NCBI GenBank assembly: GCA_963682025.1
Contig: OY821520.1
Span: 91,110,492-91,174,491, forward strand
Source of the DNA: Cordilura impudica
Taxonomy: Eukaryota; Arthropoda; Insecta; Diptera; Scathophagidae
Length of the DNA stretch: 64,000 nt
Direction of reading: 5' to 3'
This document shows, one piece after another, positions 33,639 to 46,561 of this stretch. The translations under genes and the position numbers were made by a program. The notes under the pieces are model-generated. The model did not search any database and was not told the origin of the DNA. It worked only from the letters and a program-made list of their open reading frames with translations. The stretch's first letter is position 1. Each line of letters opens with the position of its first letter.

Positions 33639-36627
33639 TTATAAGGGTGGCAATTCATGATATGGAGCGAAAAAAAAGTGTTCAAACTCTCGGTCTCACC
33701 CCCTATAAATATGCGAATATCAAAAAAAAAAACTGAGAAAAACAAAGTTTGAACCAATCAAAAAACATTTAGTCGTGCCTCAACGCGATTGAAAATTTCA
33801 AGTGTGTTTATATGGGGAAAATATGACTTTTTTCAGATTTTAAGAATATTTCGTTCTATAGTTTACTTTTTTCGACAAGTTGTTATATATTTCGGGATCA
33901 GTATTAAATTATCCCTTCAAACAGCTATAAAACCTCGCCAAGAAATAGCAAATGCCCCAGACCACTTTTGTGCCAAAAAAAACTAGGTCATGAAATTTGA
34001 TAGCATTTTTATTCAAATTTGAGAAATTGATTAAAGCCATATTTTTTTTGTCTTTATACTTACAAGTCATCAGATATGAAGTATTGTTTTATTACCACGT
34101 TGTTAACGTATTGCGCATTGAGAGCGAAAATGGGAATTTTTTTTTGATAAAATTGTGAAAACTCTTTTTTCAAGTTTTGAAAAATTTTCTTAAACAAAAT
34201 TTAAAGAACTGGATCCAGCACTATAAGGTTTTATTAAATACATGTTACGGAATAAGTGTGTGAATTTTGAAGTAAATCTCTATACCAAAATTTTTTTTTA
34301 AAAGGATTTTAATTTTGCGGATTTCGAGAAAAATGCGATTTTTGTGAAATATTTTGTATATGTAATCTTTCTTAATTCTTTATAACAAAAATTGATCAGT
34401 TTTCCACTTTTAAATACCATATTTTATCTCAGTAGCCTAGGGTTTCAGAAAAAAAAATTATGAGCCCATTAACCCTTTTGGAATTGGGGTCACATATAAC
34501 CCCAAGCTAATAAAAGACCATTTGTTAAAAAAATTAAAGTATTTTGAAAATACTTAAAATATTATAACCGTATAATACGTATAACATCCGTTTCTAAAAT
34601 TTGGGATAAATCCGAGTACGTTAACTCATTATTTGCCAAGGCCAAGTTTTGTTTTAAAGATATTTCTAAATAAAGATTACCGAAAACGAGGTTTTCTAAT
34701 AAACTCAATGAAACCACTTTTTAGAATGTAAGAAATATAATTCGGTTAATTTTTCTTTTTATTTAACCCTTCAGTGCTCCTGGAATCATTATTATCCATT
34801 GTGATATATCTCTAGTGCAATTGTATGCTTATTGCTCGCGAATATAAATTTAAACATTTTTTAAAAAATTTTATTAGAAAACTGTATTATTTTTAAGAAC
34901 TGTCTATATGTTTCCAAATAAAATAAGAACGTTTTTGAGCTATAACTCAACATTGTTAAATTAAACTTGACTTTGTACAGGAAGGATGTTATTTTTTGTA
35001 TGATTCTACTATCTACAGTAAAAACTGCTTTTCTTCTTCATTATTTGCTAACACGTTATTAAAATCTTTCATAAATTTGACGCCTCTTTCGGCAGCATCG
35101 TCTACTACACATATGTCTTTGCAGAAATTGTAATTCTTTGTCATATAATAAAAATTCAGCAGAAATACTAAACAGCTGAAAATTTTTTTAGTTTTCTGGG
35201 AAACAAAATCGCATAAATCATTATTTATCAAAGCTAATAAAAGACAATTTATTCAAAAGAATATGAAATATAAAATTAATATAATAATAAAAAATTAAAG
35301 AAAAGCAATACTAATTGCAAGTCGTAAGTGATTACAAAAAGCAATTTGAATCACACACTAAATCATCCTTAAATACATGAAAATAAATAGAATTAATTTT
35401 ATATTTCACATTCTTTTTAACAAGTTGCCTTCTATTAGCTTTGGGTCATTTGTGTGTCTTCTTATTTTATTTAGTAACATATGGACAGTTTTTATATATA
35501 AAATAATTTTATAGCAAAATTGGTTAAAAGATATTGGTTAAAAATATATCACAATGGATTATTTTGATTCCAGGAAAAATAGAAAAACTCGTTTTCGGTA
35601 ATCTTTAGTTAGAAATATCTTAAAACCAAAAGCTGGCCTTGGCAAAGAATGGGTTAAAATTCTCGGATTTATCCGAAATTTTAGGAACGAAAGATATACG
35701 TATTTGGTTATAATATTATAAGTAATGCTTTTAAAAATTCAACAGCATTTGCAAAATACTTAAAGTTCTTTAATAAATTGTATTTTATTAGCTTGGGGTC
35801 ACTGTTGGCCCCGATTCCAAAAGAATTAATGGGGTCATATTATTTTTTACTGAAACTCTAGGCTACTAGACTAAAAGGTGGCATTTAAAAGTAGAGAACT
35901 GATTAATTGTTGATTAAACAATTTAGAAAGATTACATATACAGAATAACTCACAAAAATCCCATTTTTCTCGAAATCCGCAACAATAAAATCCTCGTCAA
36001 AAAAATTCTGGCACAGGAATATACCCAAAAATGCACACAGTTAATCACTGGTATGCATTTAATAAAACTGCAAAGTGAAAGATGCATTTCTTTAAATTTT
36101 ATTTAAGAAAATTTTTTAAAACTTTAAAAAGAGTTTTCAAAATTGTATCAAAAAAATTTCCCATTTTCGATCTCAATGGTTAACAACGCGGAAATAAAAC
36201 AATACTTCATATCTGATTACTCATAAGTATATAGACAAAAAAAATTATGGTTTTAATCAATTTTTCGAAGTTGAATAAAATGCTATCAAATTTCATGACC
36301 TAGTTTTTTTTGGCACAAAAGTGGTTTGGGTATTTGCTATTTCTTGGCGAGTCTTTAGTTGATTTTGAAGTTATATAGCTTTTTCAAGAGATAATTTAGT
36401 ACGGAAATCGAGCTGTATAACAACTTGTCGAAAAAATTAAACTGTAGAATGAAATTTTCGTCACATCTGAAAAAAAGTCATATTTTCCCTATATAAACAC
36501 ACATGAAATTTTCATTCGCATTGAGGCAACTCTAAATTTTTTTTGATTGATCCAAAACTCTGTATTTCTCAGTTTTTTTTGCTATTCCCATATTTATAGG
36601 GGGTGAGACGGAGTGCCACCCTAATGG
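33639..36627. mobile_element. 3-kb foldback DNA element
   Basis: The outer ends read TTATAAGGGTGGCAATTC (left) and, reversed, CCATTAGGGTGGCACTCC (right). Inverted arms of more than 1 kb (about 33639-34830 and 35545-36627) pair with moderate divergence; matching blocks include CTCACCCCCTATAAATATG, GGGGTCACATATAACCCC versus GGGGTCACTGTTGGCCCC, and ATTACCGAAAACGAG. Flanking 8-mers ACATATGC (33631-33638) and ACATATGT (36628-36635) agree at 7 of 8. The centre (34830-35545) holds a protein scrap. The terminus resembles, but is not equal to, that of 41870-45311. Confidence 0.83.
34985..35231 (-). pseudogene. Protein scrap in the foldback centre (AERxVKF motif)
   Basis: About 85 codons on the minus strand include CVVDDAAERGVKFMKDFN and NNEEEKQFLL. 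A stop (TAG) follows and the frame continues with IVESYKK, a second stop and HPSCTK. I recall AERxVKL/DF blocks near the C terminus of repeated, unnamed arthropod proteins. It is probably the end of a lost transposase; the glutamate in AER could be catalytic, but that is inference. Confidence 0.5.
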
Positions 36628-36812
36628 ACATATGTAAGTGTTGCAGCCTCTGAAACTGCATAAAGTTCGACCCGAAAACTATTGGATTCTGACATTATAC
36701 GCCTTATTAAATATTTAACTATATTATCTTTGCTCTATTCATATTTTAATATTCTATTTCCCCCACTCAGTGTTTCCTGTACAAACATTATCTTACAATT
36801 TACGAATTCCAA

Positions 36813-37005
36813 GCAAAGGATGGTATGTCGTAATGGAATTTCGCTATTTTGCCTCAATTTTATCTGAATCCAAAATTCAACAGGGAGGCGCAGCTGATGC
36901 TGACTTTCGTACACGAGTAATTTTGAAGGCCGCTACGTGGATTACTTTCTGGAGCCATAAAATATCACATAACACATTTATTTATAATCAAAAAAGGCAC
37001 ATCAC
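36813..37005 (+). pseudogene. Reverse transcriptase C-terminal scrap
   Basis: The frame reads VMEFRYFASILSES, GGAADADFRTRVILKAA and SHKISHNTFIYNQ. This resembles the FxYLGSxx..GG..xDIxxRIxKA block and the IS..TK..xx segment of RTE/BovB-like and related non-LTR elements. No other part of the element is recognisable. Confidence 0.5.
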
Positions 37006-37014
37006 TAAATAGAC

Positions 37015-37115
37015 CTATGACGTGAATTGATTTTGAGTTGCTCAGTATAATAAAAAGTTGATCTTGGTCAAAGACTTTTGAAAGTTACTAACATCAGTTG
37101 GAATTCAGCTATATT
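37015..37115 (+). repeat. DINE-1/mini-me tail fragment
   Basis: It reads a TGAGTTGCTCAGTATAATAAAA phrase (shared with the AAAGATGGGTCTAGGTCAAA region of full copies), then GGTCAAAGACTTTTGAAAGT and TACTAACATCAG. About 100 bases are left. Confidence 0.5.
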
Positions 37116-37119
37116 ATAT

Positions 37120-37746
37120 ATTAACAGAATTTATGAATAAACTTTGCATTCAAGATTTTTTTCAATATTTTTCCTCTCTCAAACCTCTATAACTAGAGTT
37201 CTAATTAACGTAGGCTGTTGAGTTCTAATTAACGTAGGTCTAAGAACACTCAGTGGATCAAGCTCCTTCTTTTGAGCTATTAACTGCTTAAATTCGTTGG
37301 GTTTGAGGAAAGTTATGCGTGGAGAATCAACTTTACTTTAACTGTACGTTAACTTCTCTTGGCATATTTTGGAATTACTGTACGTTAACTTCTCTTGGCA
37401 AATTTTGGTATTATATTATAAAATTAATATAATATAATATAATGCTGCGGAGCACCAGGGGTCCTCTAGTTATCTTTAAATATAGTTGCGCTTATCAGTG
37501 ACTCGCTGACTAGCTATAATTTAATCATACAAATATAGAAAATAAAGAATTTTATATGTACGAAACCTCAATCCTTTTGAATTTAAGCTGACAAAAAAAT
37601 AAATAATTTTATATCTACGGATAGTTACGTATAAGGTCCTAACTGTACTACGAAATAAATAAAAAAAAATCGATTTCTCAAAAAGTTTATGTGTATATTT
37701 TTATAATTGGATTAAATTATTTTGCGGTGGAAAATTATTAGATATA
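37120..37746. other. Stretch with no recognised gene
   Basis: Contains two short direct duplications: AGTTCTAATTAACGTAGG at about 37198 and 37220, and CTGTACGTTAACTTCTCTTG at about 37342 and 37378. Confidence 0.5.
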
Positions 37747-38179
37747 TCCATGATATTAATAAGCAAGGCTATTTCTTGTGACCAATGCAACTTTGTTGAT
37801 TTTAATCCTATTTTGATCAATCATCCCTCATTTGAAAGGTGTTTCTCTTAAGAAGTCCACCAGATATACAGATTTTTACACCTTTGCATTTTTTTGGAGT
37901 TAAATGCATTTAAAGTTTCTACTAACACATACATAAAATTATACAATGCTGTGTATGTGTTTGTTAAATTTGTTAATGTGTTTGCAAAAACCCCTATGTT
38001 GAATGAAAATACTTTTGGACATAAACTAATAACGAATATAATGACAATAAAAAGTTTTGAATAGTGAATTGCCCAAAATTGATAAGCATACCTTTAGGGT
38101 CTTACAAAATAATTTGTTAATTGAAAAAATAAAATTTCCTAGAATTTGCACTCGAATTTCGAGGGCTGCGATCTGATAG
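37747..38179 (+). mobile_element. Non-autonomous Helitron (family 3), copy 4
   Basis: It begins TCCATGATATTAATAAGC after an A and ends CTCGAATTTCGAG, 10-12 bases, ATAG, followed by T; the usual CTAG is mutated. Internal blocks match the other copies. Confidence 0.8.
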
Positions 38180-40112
38180 TGTAATTTAGATTGATTAAAA
38201 ATTGTTCAATATCAAACAAATTACTTCGAAATGTCAAAAAATCCCACAAAAATTCTTATTGGCTAATAGAGAAATAAATATTTTAAAATATCACTCGAAC
38301 GGTTACATACTATTCAATAGAAAAAATAACTTTAAAATTTAGAAGGAAATCCCACAAATAATTCAAATTATTAAAACATCACTGAATAAATACATATTTT
38401 TAAAAATAAAAAAATAAATTGGAAATTGTATTTCATTTTATTAAATAATTCATAAATATTTTGCGTATATTAAATTTGTGTTTTCCATTTTACAACGGCT
38501 TCTTAGGTATCTTACAACTAGATAGTATACCATAAACTCCATTCTGATAACTGTGGATTTAATATCTAACAAATTCAGAACACTTTGGCTTCCCAGAAAA
38601 ACTATATTTCGCAACTGATCGCTCTGTTCTATGATATAGTTTTTAAAAACATCCAGCAGAATCGGAATTATATCAAAAATTTTTTCTAAACAATTGTAGA
38701 GTATTTTCCATTTTCCAGTTATGAGTTACTTTTCCAATGAAGTGCCTTTAAAAATTCGTACTGGTTATTCCCGGTTTCTCCCAGATTTGTATGCTTTGTT
38801 ACAAATAAGTGCAGGGATGCATATTTTCCATTATCCTATGGCTGTTGTTTGTCGTTGGTTCGAGGTGATTTTTTTTATTTTTATTTTTGTAGGGACTGCA
38901 CAAAAAAAAACGAGTACCTATGTTAAGTAAAGAAATAAAAATAACTAAAAGAATAGTACAAGTACTGTGGACCTCAACAAACACTAAAGTCTGTGTACTT
39001 CAAGTGCAAACACAGGAAAATGTGTAAAAACCGCAGACATGAAGTGTAACTACAACAACAGAGTTTCCCTCAAGCATATCAGTTGTGGTTTTACTCTAAC
39101 ATGCATATCTTTTAGCCAACCAGCCAAGTTGTTTTTCAGCTTTTGAGTAAGAAAAAAAAAGCAGGGGAAATGCTCATGTGTGAAATGCTTTTATTTGAAT
39201 GATAAATTACATAAATTTTAAAAATATTATTTTTGAAGATTAACTTTCCCATCTCAGATTTTCCATCAATCTGCAGTAATTGTTTTAAGTTTAATAATAA
39301 TGCAATATATACATAATATACAATATATAAGTAAGAATAAAAAAATAAATTTAATATAAATTATTTTAGGTCAATTTCTTCAGACAAAGGCTAACATGTG
39401 TATGTAGCTTGTTTATCATAATATATCTTAAATGTTGTTGTTGTTTGCCTTATCCAGCCTTAACATATGTACTTATGTAGCTGTTTTTCGTATTTATTTT
39501 CAATCTTTACTTATGCCGGCTGTTATATTGGATATATAAATAATTCCACACCAAATTCCTATTAAAAATAAGATTTAATTAAATTTAAACCGCTTTAAAC
39601 TAGAGGAAAAAACTACATTTTTATTTCTCTCTTTATTGAGTCCGGGTTGCAATATAATTTGTACTAAGGTTCAAGAAAAACTGTACCTTTTCCAGTCCAA
39701 TTGTAGGAAATTGAACTTTTTCATACTTTTTATTAGTAAAAATTAAGAAAAATGTAAATACAAACTTCGATTGCACATATTGTATTGTAAAAACTTAACA
39801 TTTAACAATAAGGCCCATTTAAAAGGCTTCTTTAATTATTACTTTCAAAAGAATACAAAATATTTTTAGTTGTTGAGATCTGAATATAAAAGTATTATTT
39901 AGGATATACTTCCTTCTAACAATTTCTTAAACATTACTAACTTGTAGCAGTACTAATTAGATGACGTAAGCAAATTCTTTGTTTGGATAAGATTGAAGAT
40001 GGCCGATGTAAACAGTCTGTTCATCACTTTGGCTTTTATTTAATTGATTTTTACATGTGGGGAAATAGCTTCATTATCATAGAGTATGTATAAATATTAT
40101 CCCAAAATTCTA
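38180..40112. other. AT-rich stretch with no recognised gene
   Basis: No motif, terminal repeat or convincing frame. A frame at 38721-38930 has no recognisable feature. Confidence 0.5.
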
Positions 40113-40800
40113 TTAACCCTTAAATGCATAGTGTAGCCATTTGGCAACAAACCGTATTTTGCATTAAAAAACCCCCTTTTTGACATAAATACGTAATTTC
40201 GTGCATTTGGGCCTCTTGTATACACACTCTTCTAATATTTTCGCTAAACTGTTTTGACAATTTAAAAAAAAAAATAGTAGTTTTGCTGTTCATATTCGTT
40301 GAAATTCTTACACAGGTTTTTTCCGAAAAGTGCAATTAGAAAAAAAAAAACAAAGTGTGTTATCCCTCCGATAAAATTTATTTTGGATTTAACTAAGGTA
40401 TATTTTATTAATACCAATAATACAACTTATAAAAAAATTATTAAACACTATTAAAAATTCGTTTTACTCTTTGTAGCCATTTGGCTACATCGTGTATTTA
40501 TTGATAAAGTAATGTGACAAGGAATATAATCATGATCTTTTGGACAGACTAATAGGATGTTGCAAAATCCACTTAAAAAGCTGAAAATGGTATCTGAGAC
40601 TATTTTACCATTTGCTTGATTTGGCAATGGTAAATTCTTTATTACCATAAAAAAATTCTTAATCAAGCTCAATTCCGAGCTCAGGTAGTAGAGTGCTTGT
40701 GTACAACACAAAAAACAGTAATTAGGCGCGGAAGACCAAGCATTGTTGAAAAAAAATTCAAATAAAGAAGAAAAAAGGACCTGCAAAACATACTTGTAGC
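40113..40800 (-). mobile_element. Possible piggyBac-related element end
   Basis: TTAA at 40113 is followed by CCCTTAAATGCATAGTGTAG, nearly the same as the right end (reversed) and the left subterminal part of the small element at 49812-49978. A perfect stem-loop TGTAGCCATTTGGCTACA lies at about 40473-40490. The minus-strand frame 40451-40786 includes ANGKIVSDTIFSF, which faintly recalls the piggyBac GKxVxDNFF region. I did not find the opposite end. Confidence 0.35.
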
Positions 40801-41165
40801 ATGCAACTGAAATTTCATATGGGAAGAAAAATAGATCTTAATTTAAAATATTTTATGGCCTAATCACGTATCTGGTCCGGCTATATCTCGTCGGCTAAAG
40901 GCGGCAGTTATTGGCTGTGATATTTTGATAGATAATTTTAAGCAAAATGCTAAGACTATTACTTTAGTTTTTACGTGCTTAGTTCAGAGGAAGTAAGAAA
41001 AGAAAAAAAATTTAGGGAAGAAGCATTTAGCAGGATGGAAGTTAAACACCAGAAATGTATTGATGGTTACGCATTTTTCCCCTCCCTATCTAATTTACAA
41101 AAAAAAAAAATTAATTAAATCAGTTAAGCCATCTCAAAAAGTTTACTCATTTAGATATAATTTTT
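40801..41165. other. Stretch with no recognised gene
   Basis: No feature seen. Confidence 0.5.
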
Positions 41166-42226
41166 TTATACCCTCCACTCCAGTGTGCAGAGGGTGTATA
41201 TAAGTCTGTCATTCCGTTTGTAATAATTAGAAAAAAAATTTTGGACCCCATAAAATATATATATTTGTGATCCTTGTAACAACCGGAGTTGATATAGCGA
41301 TGTCCGTCTGTCCGTCTGTGGAAATCACGATGACGGCATCAATCGGGCAGCTAGGTTGCTCGTTGACATAAAAAATGATTAATTAACATCCAGAAAAGTT
41401 TGCTATTTAAAACCGTTCAAATCAGTCGATTAGGGCCCGAGATTTGAATGAAGAACTAAAAAAAGTCTTGAAAAAATATAATTTTCTATGTTGTTCTTGC
41501 CACGATCACGCCCTCAATAGTGCAGCTACAGTGATCGCTTTTCAGTGCGAATGATTCACCAAGTACATGGGAAGATTTCTGTTTCAAAAATCATTAAAAT
41601 CGGTGGAACAGGTACGATGTTTCTATATTGTTCTTGTTTTTATTCTAAATATTGTGTTGTTGTCATAGCTGGACTTGTTGTTTTTGTGGTCGTTATGGTA
41701 ATAATATAATAAAAACTAACCCTTTGCAAAATTTTTTATTAACTCCGGTAGAAAATTTTAAAAGTTTCCATTGTTTTGGCATCACAGATCGAATGGGTCA
41801 CGCGAAAGCGGTCAAAATCGATCCAAAATTTTTTCGACAAGCAGACACTACGAGTTAATATATGTACAGTAGGGCGGGTCGATTTGTAGGGGGTGAAAAA
41901 ATTCACCAATTTCCCTATGATTTCCGTATTCTATGGGTTCTACCATGAAAATTTGCCAAAGGAACTATACCTCTATCGTTAAAATCGAGTCCCCTACTTT
42001 TTGTTTGTAGATTTTTTCCCAAATTGACGTTCGTATGAAATATTACCTACACGTTCACATCCATAACTCAAAAACTATCGATCGGGTTTAATCGCCAGTA
42101 GGCGCGTTGGAAAGGTGAGCTCATTTTGATTAATTTACAAATTTATCGAATTCGGCTGATTAATTGATGCGATATTGCGATATATTCAATTTGAGTGTAG
42201 TAAAAGACAAAATGTGAAAAAAAACA

Positions 42227-44472
42227 TTATTTTTTCTGAAAGTCTTGTTTGCTTCCAAGTCTGGGTGTTTTCGTACGGCTCTCTAATGTCGTCGCCATAG
42301 CGCCTTCTACATTCTTTCCTACAACTCGTTTAGCAGTGGCAGCCAGCAATTGGACATGTCTTTCCGTTCCTTGAATGTGTAAAGGAATTTGTGGATCATC
42401 GAACGGTGGCACTTCGTAATTTAAATATCCCTCCAAATGTTCATACGAATAACTTTGCGTAAACGGTGGTTCGAATAAAGTGGTATCGTCATTTAAATCA
42501 ATCATATTTGTATATTCCGTACAATTAAAGCTTATAAGAGACTTTTTATAAACTCTAAGTTCCGTTGGGTCGACAATATCTCTTCGGTAATGTAAAATCT
42601 TCTTTATAGCAATGTTTCGTTTTTCCATTCTATCATCAAACAACATAGATAGTAAGATATTTTCTGAGTGTGCAAAATATGGATTATCTTGAATTACTGT
42701 ATTTACAACTCCAAGTAAATTCGGTGGTAAAAATCGTGTCCAAGTAATAAATTAAAAAAGTAATGTACTACCGTATGCGGCAGAGCTATGATACTTAAAA
42801 TTGAAATACATTGGCGTGTATACTTTTATTATATAGTTAGCCAGAATTTTTAAATTTTCAGTTGGATTATTAGTTGTCACATACAACCGTAATAAACTAT
42901 TGGCTTTGGTCAGTTAACGAGAATTTTTATGTGAGACAAATCCGCAGGAACCACACCATTAGAAATTGCATTGGCCATTAACATCAAGTACCTCGAATCA
43001 GTAGATAATTCTTCTGGATTTAAATCACCAGGAGGCATATTTTCCAAAGCGATTTCCTCAAAATCGGTTACCACCTGAAAAGAAAACATAAAAGCTAAAA
43101 AATAGAATAAAAAATGGTAAAGAATCAGCTATAAAAATTACATACCGGAAGATTTTCACAATCAGCAATTTTTGAGCTCACCTTTCCGGTAGTTGATCGT
43201 GGTCCAGTGGTGGTTGATTTGTCTAAAGTGTCAAACAAATGTCTAAACGGAAGCTCGTTAAAGTGCAGAAGACACACAAACCAGTGCAGTGGTCTCTTTA
43301 ACTGTTTTTCGAATAGTCGCAAAATTCCACCGTGTACGCCAGTATTTGTTGGTTCAGCATCAGCGCATATGGCAATTAATGAATCGAGAGACAATTGTTT
43401 TTCTTGGAAGAATTCGATCAATTTGTTGACTTTGCTTGCCGCAGTTTCACTTTCTAGTTTTGTGTAGCCTATCAATTGAGATTTTGGTTCCCTCAAAACA
43501 ACTAGATGAGGTTCTTTAACCATCCTTGGATGCAACTTCTCATCAATTTTTTCTACAGTTAGAGCATCATTTTTCCTGCCGTCGAATGAAAATGATATCA
43601 AATTCGAGCCATCATACCGCTTACGAAGTGCGTCTTGTCTCCATTTTTCTCTTTCTCTACGAAGTTTACTTTTATCCATGATGACAAGATTGTCATGAGC
43701 ATCTTTTACGCCCAGGTTTTCCATCAGAGCTGTTGCCAATGCTGATCCCATTCTATCATGCACACCAAATCTGTCACACATCATTGCATAAGTTTTAGTA
43801 TTGTATCTGGGAGTGTATGTTTGTGGTGGTAGAACTAATTATGAACCTCCTCTCACATCAACTTCCATTTCGTCATAATGTGGTTCGTATGTAGGATCGT
43901 TGCTCTCTGGGATTGTTGGTATAGTCGTTGGTATCGTCTCTTCACTTCCACTATCGTGTTCCGGTATCGTTTGTATTCTGTCATTATATTGATCGCGCAT
44001 GAAATCTTTTAGATAGATCTGGGATAGATCCACATGAGCAATCGTTTTCTTTCAAGTTGCATTTACATTTTCCAATGTTGAATAATTGGTTTGTTGATTC
44101 TACGAATTTTTTGAATTCTGTTGCGCGTTTTACTCGTTGTTTATCTGCATTACTATATGCGTCAAGCAAATTATTCAATTTTCTAATAATGCTACCTTTG
44201 AGTATAAGTTCAATATTAAGTTGATTCCAAATTTCTAACAATCTGTCTGCTACTTGGGGAGTTAATCTTTTATACGAAAACATTTTGCTTTGGGCTTTTG
44301 AACGTTCGGCCAAGAAAAACTAGTACTTCAATATATCTCGTTTAGTTGACAGATTAATATCAGGTAATTCACAGGCCACGCCAAAAGTAAAAACATCATG
44401 AGTGACCAAATGTTGCAAACTACTGCGTTGGGTATCTGTTGGATTTTGCGATGAACCAGGCTCTGAATCCAT
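42227..44472 (-). pseudogene. Transposase-like gene with introns, possible D-D-E
   Basis: The start codon is at 44472 (MDSEPGSSQ). In order: KRLTPQVADRLLEIWNQL, a Cys cluster CKCNLKENDCSCG, CDRFGVHDRMGSA, FSFDGRKND (candidate first Asp), ICADAEPTNTG (candidate second Asp), CLLHFNELPFRHL, a 71-base intron (43075-43145, GTATGT to CAG, frame kept), then LLRLYVTTNNP, NPYFAHSENILLSMLFDDR and IQGTERHVQLL (candidate Glu). I recall these blocks from repeated, unnamed proteins in arthropod and cnidarian genomes. Breaks: TAG at 44320, a frameshift near 44030, TAA at 43839, a frameshift near 42915 and TAA at 42752. The D-D-E assignment is inference. Confidence 0.7.
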
Positions 44473-44486
44473 TTTTTAAACCGTCA

Positions 44487-44565
44487 CTAAAAGAATTAAA
44501 TATGTTTTTCATAGAATAATAATATAACTATTAACTATAAAAGTTAGCAATGTTTTTACACTTAC
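44487..44565 (-). other. Putative 5'-leader intron of the 42227-44472 gene
   Basis: On the minus strand the donor AAAG/GTAAGTG and the acceptor AATTCTTTTAG bound 79 bases, 14 bases before the start codon. Confidence 0.6.
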
Positions 44566-46561
44566 CTTTAAATCTTTTCTAAATTTCAAAATAGTTTGAT
44601 TATTTGTTATTTATTTCAAGTAACACTTCACTGAAATGACGCTCAAACAAAACACGCATACACTGGAATCACCACCCCGCCAACTACAGCTGATTGTTTC
44701 GTCCAATTAGAATTGCTGTGTATTTGTTGTTGTCAAAATGACGTCAGCGAAGAATTATTCTTTATAAATCGTATGCAAACCCTAAAAAGAGAGCAAATGA
44801 GAGATATTAAAAGTAAATGACTGGCATCTTCTTTATCTCTATCCTTCTTGCACTGGAATATTATAAACAAACAAAAATAAAAAAGTCTATCGTAAGGTTC
44901 ATAAGCTTCGTAAGTCAAAAAAATTGCTCAAAAAAAATGGCCATGAAAGTAATATTCTTAGACAAAATCATGAAAAAAATGGAAAAGTGCTCCAAAATTT
45001 GGACAAAAATGCCCGTAACTTTTGAACCGTTGGACCAATGTTGGAGATTTTTTTTTTGTAAATTGATCAAAATGAGCTCACCTTTCCGCGCCTACTGGCG
45101 ATTAAACCCGATCGATAGTTTTTGAGTTATGGATGTGAACGTGTAGGTAATATTTCACACGAACGTCAATTTGAGAAAAAATCTACCAACAAAAAGTAGG
45201 GGACTCGATTTTAACGATAGAGGTATAGTTCCTTTGGCAAATTTTCATGGAATAACCCATAGAATACGGAAATCAAATGCAAATTGTCGAAAAATAAATC
45301 GACCCGCCCTAATGTACAGGGAGTAAAAATTCACCAGCATCTAAAGCAAATAATGCTAAAATACCTAGTTGTTAATAAAAAGAAAACAATGTAAATTTAG
45401 CAAAAAAAATTTTTATGTATTAATTTATTTAAAGAGAAAGACACAAAAATAACGTTTGATGTTGTATTTTTTGTGTGTAATATTTACATATACATACATA
45501 CATACATATTAAATAATACAAATAATATACATATATTCTATATATGTATATCCATAATAACTGCATGTTAGAAATAAATCGGTATTATTTTATTTACATA
45601 AAATTCTGCAATATTTTGTTGTGGGGAAAATACATTTCTTTTGCATTAACAGAGTGTCACTTCATTTTGCTCAGCGTGACTATGCCACAGTAGATGGCGC
45701 CACAATTTTTGTGTGTTCTAATTAGCTTTGCAATAGTTATTTCTATTTTAACATGAATGTTAATATTTTCAACTAGATATCATACAGAACAATGTTAAGA
45801 GTATACACGGGCTGGTCTTTTATTTCATACGTTTTTTCATTATTATTTTACAAATATGAACATAAGTTTGGCATATAAACTATTTGTTGTCTTTACAAAA
45901 TAGATTTACCGAGTTCATCAATGAGTTTTTTGCTTTCAAAACAGTTCTACATAGTTATATAGAATTATTATTCTGCTTACCTACAAAATATCTGATTGCG
46001 ATTAGATGTAATTTTTAAAAATTGTTTATAATTACTAAAGCAGTATTATTCACATAAATACAAAATTGCACTTTTTAAATTTTCCATTCAAATTTAAGAA
46101 AATATCAATTCTAAAAACTGGAATTAAAAATTTCCAATTATAAATTACAATTAATTGAATTTCAGAAAATCATATCAAAACGTCGGACATTATAATTTTA
46201 AACTTAGAAGACAACGATTGCATCTTCAATATATAAATTTTATTCGTTAAACACAAATTGAAATTCCAAAAAAAAACACCAAATACCTATGTTTACATTT
46301 AAAAAATTTTTACTTTTAAAAAAAATCTTGACATTCAGGAGAAATTAATAGCTTTTCAGTACCGCGATTCAGTAACTTCTTTTAGCAATAGTCGAATTGT
46401 TAAAAAAAGAAAATAGCAAAATTATCAGTAAAATTTTTAAACGATATTCGCTATTGTTAAAGTCAGCTGTTGTTGTTATCTAAAGGACAACCATTTTTGT
46501 GTTGTTTATTCAACCGATAAAAACTTAAATTTTTAAATAAATACACAGAAATGTTAGTAAA

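Larger units (their letters stand above)
41870..45311 (-). mobile_element. DNA transposon of an unclassified family, 8-base target duplication
   Basis: Both ends start TAGGGCGGGTCGATTT (right end read on the minus strand). The arms remain alike for about 255 bases (41870-42125 and 45055-45311), including AACTATACCTCTATCGTTAA and AACTATCGATCGGGTTTAAT. ATGTACAG flanks both sides (41862-41869 and 45312-45319), and the uninterrupted site is visible in copy B of the host repeat. The element is 3442 bp and holds one decayed, spliced gene. TAGGGCGG ends also occur on the MITE at 12052-12773. The 8-base duplication suits hAT-like or P-like groups, but the ends and protein fit neither well. Confidence 0.85.

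Noticed and set aside
38721..38930. Open frame of 69 codons starting MSYFSNEV
   Set aside because: No recognisable domain, no splice or promoter context, and the end runs into a T-rich tract.
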